Shown here: positions 12,041-23,040 of the stretch, piece after piece
Layout: every line of letters starts with the position of its first letter
How positions within the stretch are numbered: position 1 is the first letter of the stretch
From: Lyophyllum atratum
Lineage: Eukaryota > Basidiomycota > Agaricomycetes > Agaricales > Lyophyllaceae
Length of the DNA: 64,000 nt
NCBI GenBank assembly: GCA_014905825.1
Contig: JACGCN010000006.1
Location: 2,356,001 to 2,420,000, forward strand
Direction: 5' to 3'
The notes under the pieces: generated by a model
What the model saw: the letters and a program-made list of their open reading frames with translations, nothing else
Told to the model about the DNA's origin: nothing
Databases searched by the model: none
Translations under genes and position numbers: made by a program

Positions 12041-15000
12041 ATGACCTCGCCGTTCGGACTACCGAGGCATTCTACATACACCCACTCGCCATACTCCCTC
12101 CAGACCCCGAAGCCCGCTAGGTCTCCTATACACAATCCATATGATAAGTTTACGCAGCCAGAGTTTGACGCGTGGATTGGTGGCATCACAGGTGCACTTA
12201 GGCGAGCTCTAGGTCAGGACGACGAGGTGGAGGGCCAGCCGGCATCCAATTTGCTGGAGGATGATACATTTTCTACAAGCGGAGACGAGGAGGTACAGCG
12301 GCTCGTCGAAGAGGAGGACGACAGCGCGAATGAACAACTGGACAATTCTCTTGTAGGATACAGGGCACGACGCGTTGGCAAAGGCAAGGCCCGCGACCCC
12401 CGGGACGGTCCTGGGTTTGGAAAAGGCGATATAGACGAGCCTATTGTCATTGGTACAGATTCCGAGGACGAGGAAGAGGAAGGAGACGAAGACGAAGCCC
12501 ACGTCGAGCAAGCCGAACAGGTCGAGGAGGCATCGGAGGAAGAGGAGGAGGAGGAGGAGGCTTGGGATGAAGGTGACGAGAGCGGAGAAGAGGAGGAACA
12601 GGCATGGGGCAAGGGGGAGACTTCCGCGCAGGCCCGGACACGCCACGAGAAGCAACAGGTGGATGTCGACCAGGAGGAGGAAGAAGAGGAAGAAGAGGCG
12701 GAGGAGGAGTATGACGAGGAATACGAAGAAGAAGCAGAACGATCTTATCAGGGGGAAGAGGATGAACATGGCGTAGAACCATTGGAACAAGCGCCCTCAC
12801 CGGTCATAGTGCTCTCCTCCGATGAAGAACAAGGCGATGCTGTAGACTCGACTGGTCCCTTTTACGAACTCGACGAGGAATACTCCGAGGATGAGGGCGA
12901 GACAGGGACATTCATGCTCCTTTCACAATCCCATCCGACGACTATAAGCCCTGCTCGCCACACAGCCACCGAGGATTACGACCATCAACCGTCTTCTCCT
13001 GTAGCCGAGGAAGTTGATGCTGAGGAAGTTGACGAGATCGAGGAGGACGATGAGGATGTCCAGCCTTTGGATGATGACACTTGTTGGTAGTATTTCTCTC
13101 ATGGCACGGCCTGCTAGCTAACTCTTATGGTGTTTCTAGCTTTCCCGCCTCATGCTATCGTGCCCGATGTACCGGAGCCTGTTGAAATTCCTGATCCGTG
13201 GTCTGGCCCCCAGACCTACGCTGAAGACTATTATTCTGGCGGCGACATACGCGAAAAACCGGACGAGTTGACCGCAGATCACCTTGGTGCGGGTGACGAA
13301 GATAAAGCACCCACGAAGCACGTTGGACAACCTGAGGATACGGATGTAATTGATGTTGACGTCGGCGATATTGACAACAAAGATCCAGAGGAGGTGCAAC
13401 CTTTGTCCGAGGATACATGTGCGTGATCAAGGCCTCTTTACATTTTTATATCTGATGCCTAAGACAATGCGCAGCTTTTCCACCACACGACGCGATACCT
13501 GAACCTGTCCTCTCGGATCGACCTGTTGAAATTCCTGACCAGTGGGAAGGGCCGAAGACCTTCGCTGAAGATTATTATGCTGGCGGCGATGTTCTTCCTT
13601 TACAGGGTGTTCCATCTAACTCCCAGTATTTGGGGCCAGATGATGAAGTCATAGCACCGACTTCTGGCACCACACCACCACTTGAATATGAACAAGTCGA
13701 CGGGCCCGAAGTCGTCGAGATTTCAGGTGACTTTGAACAGTCCATGTCCGAAGTCACAAGTAAGTAGTTCTATGTATCGAATACCTTATTCTGTCTGACC
13801 CTCATCCAGCTTTCCCGCCGCATCTTGCGCCTCATGGTGCGCGACAGACAGAATATCCTGTTGAGCTACCAGATCATTGGGACGCACCCGCACAGTATGC
13901 CGGGGATTACTATGCTGGAGGTGACGTTCGACCTGGGCTGGCTAATGATTTCAGTGCAGATCACTTTGGCGCAGGTGACGATGGTGACAGTCCCATAATC
14001 ATTGACACAATCAGCGACATGGAGTACCCTATTCCGGATACGGAGAGGGAGGTTCTTGGTACTCATGACGAGGCTGCGACTAAACTGGAGATCGCCCACG
14101 ACGGTATTGAAGACCATCCAGGAGACTTACATGAGCTCACCGACGCTCAAGGAGATTCGATTCATGGAGAGGAACACATCGTTCACATTCCTTCAATACA
14201 ATCGGATCTCGCCACTCTTCAGACACCAGAATTGGATTTCGAAGGTCTCTACGACGACATGGCAATCGAAGCGTTCGAGGAGCCCGGAGATCTGAACCAG
14301 CCAGGTTAGTCGGTGCCATATATGTCTTTCAATCCTGACTTACTTGTTAAGCAGCTGATTTATCTCATATTGACTGGGATTACGCTTCTGCATTCTTGAA
14401 CGGGTTGACCGCTTCATCTGAGGATCAGGTGGCTGATACGGAGGTTGCCGTGGGTGAGGTTGATATGCCAGACTTGGATGATTCACGACAGGAAGTTACT
14501 GAGATCATAGGCGATCCTTCGATCGACGTCGACGGGGTTGATGGAGGTATGTCGCCATCTCATGTGGTCCTTGTCAATTCTAATCTAACTAGTCACAGGA
14601 ACTGACTCGGAATCATCGACGGTGGCCCCCAACGAGACGGAGGAAGTAATCGTGTCTGTCGAGGTGGCAAATGCACCTGCCGAGGATCGCTTTCTTGATA
14701 ATCTTTCTGATGCGCCACCCACGAGTCAACCTCAATCACCCACAACGCCTTCAACTCAGTTCCACCACCACCACGAATTCGGCCTACCTACACCTCCGTC
14801 CGAACTTAACAAGGATATCAACCTGCCTGGCACTTCAGAACAGGAAGATTCTTTCACTGCAAGGAACGAGACCGCTCCGGAAATTACGATCTTAGAGCCT
14901 GACGAACTGCCTGGGGCCGTCGATATCATCGATGCAGACACGCCAATCATCCCAGAAATCGAGGAGCCTACAAATGACGAAGAAGAGACTGCCGTCGCTG

Positions 15001-18000
15001 ATACAGAACTCGATATTGATGTGGACGCCGTCCCAGGGCTCCCTGCTGCCGTCGTGGAAGAGGAAGTTCTTACTCAGGAGACTTTCGTTGGCGCTGATCT
15101 ATCCTTTACTGAGGTATGTTATATCTTCAAAATATTGTGCTATCACTCACTCAAGTCATTTTAGGAGTTCAGTGGGCATGAAACCTTCGTGGAAGTTCCC
15201 ACATCAGCAACTGCTGAGGAGAGTAAAGACTCCGACTCCATGCTCCAACTGCTCAACGCAGCCGATGCGGATTTGAGCACATCTGAAGAGGCTATGCAGC
15301 TGGAGGAAACGATACCCGCCGTTGGTGATGTTGCCGCGACTTTACCAAGTGACCCTGAATTGCACGTCTCCCCTCCGCCAAATGACATAGCAATGCCAGT
15401 TTGTGCCGATCCTGCGGTACCAGACCCAACCAGCCTACCGCACACCCCAACTTCCCATCCATCAACTCTCAGCTTGCCAGGCACCCCTTCCTCAATGTTG
15501 AGTCCCGCCGGCCCACCCGGCGCAGGACTACCTACTCCTGTATCAGTACCGATTTCTGGTTTGGCTGTGGAAGCTCTTCGGATGGAACCTTCTCAGCGTG
15601 TGGACATCCCTAACGGACTCTTTACTCCTGAGCCACTCGTGGATCTGGACCCTGCGTCCCCTGGACCTGCCACGATTCAAATCGAAAACGAGGGGGAGCT
15701 CGAAAGTGAAAGCACTTATCTGGATTACGCTGGTATAGATGGCAGAATCGCGGCTGATTCGCCAGACCCATTCACGAGCCATTTGGCACCTATCCAAGAG
15801 GCCCAAACCACACCACAGAACGTGGAGACCGTTGAAGATACGACGGCGATCGTATCTCTATCCGACCCAACAGAGAGTGCTCCACCTCTGACGCCCCAAG
15901 CTCAGCAACCTGAACCATTCACGAGTCCTTTGGCATCTATTCAAGAAGCCCAAGCCACGCCACAGAATGTGGAGACCGTTGAAGCTACGACGGCGATCGT
16001 ATCTCTATCCGACCCAACAGAGAGTGCTCCACCTCTGACGCCCCAAACTCAGCAATCTGAACCATTCACGAGTCCTTTGGCACCTATTCAAGAAGCCCAA
16101 ACCACGCCACAGATTGTGGAGACCGTTGAAGATACGACGGCTATCATATCTCTATCCGACCCAACAGAGAGTGCTCCACCTCTGACGCCCCAAACTCAGC
16201 AACCTGAACCAGTGTCATCGACACTCCCACAGAGACCTTCAATACCTCCCCGCACACCATCCGGACTACCTTCTTTCAGAATTGTAATGCGCAAAGCAAA
16301 CGATCCCATCCTGTTCTCAGATCCTTATCCAGCAAGTTTGTCGACCCCCGAAAACCTCCAACCCTATCTAGTACTTGATGTGGACAACTCACAAGACAAC
16401 TCAATTTCCTCTTCCTCTGCAGTTGACAGGGAATTGGAAGACAACACGGGTGATGCTTTAGACGTCTCGAAATTGGATGAAGATATCGATGCCATGGAGA
16501 GCATGGAACTCCGATATCCATCTGTGCAACCCAGCAGTCGAGAGCAAGTCTCTGCTGAAACCACTCTGGAGAAGGGCGACTCGGTATTAGACGACCTGCA
16601 CGAGGCAGATGCGGACGGTGATGTTGACCCGGACTTTGTTGAAAATATCAGCAAAGTACACGAACGCACCCCACCTCCCGCCCCACGCCAAGCAGATGAC
16701 GTCCATCCAAAGACCTTGGAGTCCAGCAGTGACTCGATGCCTGTACCTGAGGCGCAGAATCCAGAAGAGAATGGCAAGGCTGAACAACAACTAGCACCAC
16801 AGAACGGGTGAGATTTTCACTTAACACAAATTTGGCGTCGATCTGATCCATTCATAGCTCTCGTCTTGCCCCTGTTGTTGAGCGTGCCAGCGACGCGTCA
16901 ACGAAGTCTGTGACTTCAGCAAACTCCGCTAACTCAGATGACGAGCTTCCATCCATTCTTATCATCAAGAAGCCAACCGTCATTCAACATAGGCGAAAAG
17001 ATGTGGAAGACGGCTCTGATGCTTTTGCTAATCTCGACGACCCATCCCGTAGTCCACCAAAGTTGAAGCTTAGCCGCGTTCCAAAGCGGAAGCGAAGTTC
17101 TTCAATCGCGACGACTTCCCCATTGACTCGGTCCATGTCTTCGAAGCAACCAGAAAAGAAAAAACCTTCTTCACGTCCTGCTGCGAAGCCGAGGGGTTCA
17201 GATGCCAAGAAGACAAGTAACAAGACAATACCTGGCAAGGATAAAGGGAAGGGAAAGGAAGTTCGTGAATCATCAGGACGCAAAGGTTCTTTCGACACGC
17301 GGTCTATCTCAAGCAGGTCGAGCTCGGATGCTAGTTCGGCATTGCGGATGCTCTATCCCAGCAGCCAAAATACGTCCCGCGCATCTTCTGTTGTTTCTAC
17401 TGCTACCAGTGACAATTCGTCGATACCTGTGCAGCCGTCGCCGACCTTGAACAAAGGCAACTCCTTCCGCCATCAAGTACCTCCCCCTCCTCCTCCACCA
17501 CCTCCAAACCCTTTATTTCACAGGCACCATCGCGCACAACCAGCACAGCTAGCGCGTCCACCGCCAGCCCAGAAGGTACCTTCCCACCCAACCGATGCCC
17601 CGTCCAAAAACGCGATTACAAACAAGCCAAGCACTTCTTCTCAAGCATCCACCTCTCGAGCGTCTGCTTCTCAAGTATCCGCCTCTCAACCATCTACCTC
17701 CCATCGCACACCTGTATATTCCAGCTCTCCAGTAACCCGGTCCAATTGTCGATATCACAAGATCAGCATCCCTCGAGAAGAAGACGGACCACGCATCTTT
17801 TTCCTCGTGCCCGGCTGCTCACTTGGGGATAGTGAATTGATCAAGGAAGAAGAAATCGTAGACCATGGGGATGCCCTGCCTGAGGATGGTCGATGCATGA
17901 AACACGATCTCGACGCATACGAGTTCGATCCATATCTCATTGGCGTACTACGCCTGCTTGTCGGTGTGGACATGCTGCGCGAGCAGGAGGTGTATTACTT

Positions 18001-18430
18001 GCCACAGCCTGGCCCTGATTTAGTTCCTCTACGCCGACGCAGCAAAAGGGAGGATAAGGCCGCGTTGTCTCCCCGCCGCAATTCGGCTGCATCAGTGATA
18101 TCACCCCCAACATCTATAGCTCCAGTATCTACCGCAGGATCAACCTCTACGTCTGCGTCAGCCGTTCGGTCTATGTACAGTGAGAGCGAGCTCACGGAAG
18201 AGGAGGACAGTCCCAAGACCAAACGGTCTAGACCATCACCTGTGGAGGCCAAATCTACAATAGGTGACATGGGACCGCCAGATATGCAGCCAGATCGATC
18301 CCTCCGTGCCAAAGGGTCCAAGCAGGGCGTCAAACGTAGTCGTACATCTGACGTATCCCGGGAGACTTACGCGGATACTCAGAGACAAAAGAAGCAGAAG
18401 ACAGGTTCAAGCGATTTGCGCATGACATAG
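12041..18430 (+). CDS. Large acidic low-complexity protein with duplicated exons
   Basis: Predicted 2007-residue protein; exons 12041-13082, 13140-13418, 13475-13759, 13810-14304, 14355-14546, 14599-15113, 15165-16807 and 16858-18430, all joining in frame. I do not recognise it as a named family. Exon 1 encodes a Glu/Asp-rich stretch (12450-13080). Exons 2-4 each begin with FPPH and carry a module of the type PVEIPDxWxGPxTYAEDYYAGGD; exon 5 keeps a remnant. Exon 7 contains three tandem 49-residue repeats. Exon 8 is basic and Ser-rich with RVPKRKRSS, a nine-proline run, Ser-Thr-Ala repeats and a folded-looking segment encoded at 17743-18005. The acidic and basic blocks suggest a nuclear or chromatin protein, which is inference only. 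The first in-frame codon is a CTG/TTG-type site at 11969; I use the ATG at 12041. Confidence 0.75.
15760..16210 (+). repeat. Three tandem 147-bp coding repeats
   Basis: TTCACGAG recurs at 15771, 15918 and 16065, exactly 147 bases apart, so each unit adds 49 residues in frame. Units read PFTSxLAxIQEAQxTPQ, then VETVExTTAI, SLSDPTESAPPLTPQ. Copies 2 and 3 are nearly identical in DNA, so copy number may vary between strains. Confidence 0.95.
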
Positions 18431-18608
18431 GGGTCACTTCCAGCATACAGTACATAACTTACTTGAAGTTTATAATAAATCTTTGTACAAATCAGACTAC
18501 TGGTTGTATGTTGAAGCATATCCTTAGGTTTCCTCGAGATGTAGTACGCAACGGATGATAGCAAGGGTCAGTATATACAGTGGGACAGGTGCAGCGACAG
18601 GTTTCCGA

Positions 18609-20390
18609 TCAGGGCTTACTTCCCAGAACTCCCGACCTCTTCTTCTTCGGTCTGTTCTCATCCTCATCCTCGCTCTCTTTATCGCTACTAAGATTTCTTT
18701 TCCTTGAACTAGATGCGACCTTGGCTTTCTTCGCCTTAATCTCTTCCTTCCGCTTCGCCTCACCTTCGGCGTCGTCGTCATCGGAAGCAAAAGCATCGTC
18801 AACGACCTTCTTCTTAGGTTGAGGCTTCCCTTTCGCGGTCTTGACTTGTAACTCCTTTTTTCGCCTCTCCTCTTCTTCTGGCTTGTCGTCGTCCGAAGCG
18901 AAAGGGTCGTCAGCAGCCTTCTTCTTGAGTTTCGGCTTCGGCTTGCCCGCCGCTGCTACACCAACGTCTTGTGTGGTACTCTTGGGTTTTTCTGGTCGAG
19001 TAGCCTTATCAGACGCCAGGTCCGCAAAGAATGCATCCTTAAGTTCCTGTTGACAATGTTTTCTGTCAATAATGGTAGATGGAAGACATGTCATCGTAGC
19101 TTGACCTTGCTTTCTTTCTCGCTGAGGAGAGCCGAGTTTTTCCATATCTGAAGAAAGAACTGTTCAACAAATCGCTGGTGAACAAAATGAAAAGGGATAA
19201 CCGTCGATGGAATGCCACTGGGATGTTTACTGTCAATCCCTAGTGTTCTTCAGCAAAATACAACAAGAATGATGCCTGATCAACATACCTACAGCGGTGT
19301 ACAGATTCGACTTCACACCACTTAGACTAACCCCGTGGTGTCTCAGCAGGATTTTCATCACCTGCCAGATGTCGGATGGGAGGTCAAATGATCCAACTGA
19401 GCACATACCTTTGTGACCTCATCCTTGTTGTATACGTCCGGTATGTATACACAAATAAGATGTTGGTAACTTGGTGTGTCTTGCTCAGGAGAGGTTGCTA
19501 CCTTGGCGAGATATGCAGAAGTCTGTGCCAGCGGTCCCGAAACAAGGGATGCTGTGATAGTCCGTCACACACATATACTGTACTGATAGGGTTGACAACG
19601 AACTGGCAAGGCTTGACCAAATCACATCGACTTTATCCGCGGAAGCAAAGATCAACCTATTGTTAGAATATTGTCAGCCGCGGCGCGTTCTTTCAGAGTA
19701 AGTGATCGAACCATTTTCCTGAGACACAACCATGCTTGATGGCTATCTCCTTGAGTTCCTTGGTGGCTTCTGCCTGAGCCTAGGACAGCACGACAGTCGA
19801 CTTGTAAGTCGCCACAGAGCAAAATAGAAGTAGAATGGTAACCAACTTCTTCGCGCACTTCCTTCTTGCTTTTGGCACCTGTTTTCTTGCTGGATCGCGT
19901 AGGTATGGATGGGTCATTCTATGTGATATTATAAGAAAGAGTATCACGGTCTCATTCTCCTACACGTGTGGCGCACCTTGATCTCTTCCACTCGGTCAGT
20001 AACTTCTTTTACTGAGTGCGACATCGCTCAGGATACGTCAGGACATTTTATGGACAGACATGTACATAGCTTCGAAGCCTCCTCCACCGCTCCTGGTATA
20101 TCCGTGTCCTTCTGTTCCGGCTCAGAGCCTCGGACCCATATCCACTACTCACAAGTTGTCAAGGTCAGCGGTCACGGTAACACGAATAAAACTAAGCATA
20201 CAGGCTTCTTCCCATCGTTCTGCACCATAGATGGTTTATACTAAGTAGAGTTAACGCGATGGATACTATGTGGCCACGAGCTTCAGCATTGGCAACTCAC
20301 TTTCGCCAGGAAATCCGAAAGAGGAATGTCCGATTCTGGAGCCCAAGCATACGGGTATTCAGCCGGGACAGCATCTTCGTTTCTAGACAT
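18609..20390 (-). CDS. DUF1917/Bles03-like (eIF4E-fold) protein
   Basis: Predicted 389-residue protein in 12 exons: 20390-20301, 20240-20202, 20144-20066, 20011-19977, 19918-19847, 19779-19712, 19656-19604, 19551-19409, 19361-19289, 19239-19202, 19147-19106 and 19046-18609. The central part, HGCVSGKWLIFASADKVDVI then YQHLICVYIPDVYNKDEVT and GVKSNLYTAVG, resembles the DUF1917/UPF0696 family (human C11orf68, Bles03), whose fold resembles eIF4E. The function is unknown. The C-terminal 145 residues alternate Lys and acidic runs, with DPFASDDD and DAFASDDD repeats and several possible nuclear localisation stretches. Three introns could be placed only by phase and remembered family sequence, so single boundaries may be off by a few codons. 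Confidence 0.75.
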
Positions 20391-20899
20391 AACTCAGACA
20401 CTAATAGGCAGTGCACAACTGTGCAGGAAGGATTGTTCGTTGTTAGTCGACGACACGCTGTGACGACCAAGTGACGATGCCAGCCAACCTTATTGACGTG
20501 TTATTTAGTCATCTTTGCGTGTATTTGTGGGACGAAACCTTCGCCAACTTACGAATGTTGCTATGTAAAATCGACTAAAATCGACTTGGCCGTCGCGGTT
20601 AAAGGGGCAGTCAAACGCAGTCAAATTTTGTTTGGATCAAAACGAGACATGATATGCAGTATCGATACAGCCTGTACATAGGAGGCGAAAAAGGTCGCCT
20701 CGAAGGCATCAATATTCTTTTGACGGTTGCGCACCAAAAAATGGACTTGAGAGATCGCTCGGCGACTGATAGCATCGATCTATGCCAGGCGTCAGCCTGC
20801 CGCAGGAGACCCGTGGTGAGCCAAAGTGAGGTGAACGCCGTAGCAGGTTTGTCGACCACCCCGCGGAACGAAAGTTCCGTTAGATATGTCCGAGCTACA
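20391..20899. other. Intergenic, nothing recognised
   Basis: This gap lies between the start of the DUF1917-like gene and the stop of FCF1, both on the minus strand. It should hold the former's promoter and the latter's 3' end. No repeat or RNA gene is seen. Confidence 0.4.
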
Positions 20900-21760
20900 T
20901 CATGATGGTGCACCCTGATCAGGCAACCGCTCAATGGCGTATCGCCTCTTGACAATGTACATGAGCGGCACGCCAGGGACTTGACGGATGCGGCGCCTAA
21001 GTTCCCTATCACATGTGGCTACGATGTAGCACTTGTGCGCGGTCACACGCTGCACAAGGCAGTCATCGGCATATGTTCCTGTATGGGAGCAGTGTAGCCG
21101 CTCGAATCGAGGATCACGCGCTACCCTATGGTCGTACAGGTTGAGTGAAGTCAGATGGATTGAGTAAAGCATGACGAACCGAAGCGCAACACGATATCGA
21201 TGCCCCAATTTCTCCAGCTCCGCCATCACGCAGTCTGTAACACAGGGGATACCTGGAAAGATGTGATCACTTGAATAGTTGATCAACGCAGAGCAGTTGA
21301 AGGATGCTTACACTTTGCATACAGACAGTCCATCATCCCGCTAATAAGCTCCAATTTGTTCTGCAGGCTGAAGTTGATGAAATTCGTATCAATAAGAACG
21401 CGATATGGGGGTACGAGGGCCGTGTTGTGGGCGAAGAATAAGGATGACGCTACTTGAGGGCTAGAGTTAATGATAAGCATATCGTATACCGTCGAAAAAA
21501 TATGCATAGAGACATACACTCGGCGCACGAGCTTCTCCTTTTCCTCCTCCTCTTTCTTTTTCTGCTTAAGTTGATTCTCTTTTCTATTTTGAACTGTCAG
21601 CTTGTGTAGGTTCTCACTATCCAACCGGGCAAAACTTACAAACGAATGTCATTGGGATTCAGCATGCGCTTGACAGTCGCAAACTTGCGAGTCTTTTTTG
21701 CTTTTCCCTATCGCATTTTTAACTCTTTTCCCCCAGATAAACGAGTTCTGAGCTTACCAT
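20900..21760 (-). CDS. FCF1: FCF1/UTP24, PIN-domain rRNA-processing nuclease
   Basis: Predicted 194-residue protein; exons 21760-21758 (ATG only), 21707-21640, 21583-21518, 21460-21312, 21252-21180 and 21125-20900. Fcf1 belongs to the nucleolar small-subunit processome and cleaves pre-rRNA at the 5' end of 18S rRNA. The protein matches the family along its length: [20 protein letters not shown], the Lys/Glu-rich helix, [20 protein letters not shown] with the first PIN aspartate, [13 protein letters not shown], the acidic [24 protein letters not shown] and the C-terminal [12 protein letters not shown]. The usual eukaryotic length is about 190-200 residues. The first exon carries only the start codon. 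Confidence 0.95.
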
Positions 21761-23040
21761 GGCCTTTGGCGGTCGGTGTATAGTTTCAAGGAATGGGGTG
21801 ACTTAGATGTCACTCATTGTCACACTATCAGTTTTCCCGGCCCGGGATGTCGGCAACTGAGCAAAAAAATCGATCAGAGGAGTAAGGATCCTCTGAGTAC
21901 TTATAATCGGATTTTACAAAGGCAAATGACAACCCAAAGGTATCGCGCGAACATGGTATTGTACATGAACAGGTACGCGGCGAAAACGGTCTCTGCTCAT
22001 CAGGGTGCTCCACGAGGCCGACCTCGGACGGAAAGAAGTGTTCCTTCTATTCCGTGGAAGGACTGAGTAAGGGGGTACTAGCCAATTGTGCGAATTCGAA
22101 GCACTCCAATAGATGATGTGTTTCAGGACGTCGTCATGAATAGCATGGACGGAAGTTCCTCGTGCAAATGCTAACTAGTTTCGGTGACCACACCCCACCT
22201 CGAATGGAAGAGCCCGGACCGTTATACATTGAACGTTCAATGACCGCTCCAGGGATTTCACTTTAGCCATACTTCTTAGTATCGTCGGTGCATGAGATGT
22301 GCCGTCCCAAGTGAAACAACCTCCGAAGAAAGCTAGTCTGCTATCAGTATGAAGCTCAGAACGAGCGGAACGAATGACGGAACGAAACCTTAAGTTATTG
22401 CTGTAAAAAGATATCTGGAGTCAAGTGCGTAGCCGCTGAGCATATATGACTCGGCGTCAACATCATGCATGGCGACGCCTTCGTGTATAGGACCTCGTAA
22501 CTGCGTATACAGTCACTGCAGTGAGTCATAGAAAGAGGTAATCTACAAAAGGCAGTGCACAGGTCCCAGGAACAGCTGGGGCATTTCATGATTCGAGAAA
22601 AGATGCCAGAAGAAGAGGAGATGGCACAGCATGTGGATGTGTAAAATGGCGGTCTTGACGGAGATGCAAGAATCACAAGAATGGGTTGATTAGATTTTAC
22701 CTAGAGAAAACTACTTGAGCTTTCGTGCCGGGAAGTTTAATATAACTCACTTACTGACACTTAGGTACGACGAGTGTGATAGATAGGGCTTCTGAGCAAC
22801 CAAGCAAGGGTGAAGATCATGATGAGGACATCATGGCGAACGACGTATGGACTGATATTTGGCGGTGTTATGCGTTCGCCTGAAACTGATCGCACGTCAC
22901 TGACAATAGGCACCTAAAATTATGCCACTTGATGAACAGCTTCTGGTATCCAATTTCGAGCGCGCAAGACGATACAACTGCTATAAAAACCCTTCAAGAC
23001 AAGATGTTTCTCCATTATTACTGCCCGCCACATCTCCTCC
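21761..23040. other. 1.3-kb intergenic stretch upstream of PAL
   Basis: It lies between the divergent starts of FCF1 (-) and PAL (+). I found no spliceable reading frame. It should contain the PAL promoter; a TATA-like element is listed separately. Confidence 0.45.
22982..22988 (+). promoter_or_regulatory. TATA box of PAL
   Basis: TATAAAA lies 53-59 bases before the ATG at 23041, close to where a core promoter element would sit for a short leader. An ATG at 23003 lies between the two (see findings). Confidence 0.5.

Noticed and set aside
12209..12800. Long minus-strand frames rich in Leu and Ser
   Set aside because: They are antisense shadows of the Glu/Asp-rich repeats in exon 1 of the acidic protein.
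22395..22676. Cys-containing minus-strand frame upstream of PAL
   Set aside because: The Cys spacing resembles a zinc motif only loosely, and no ATG-started, spliceable gene could be built.
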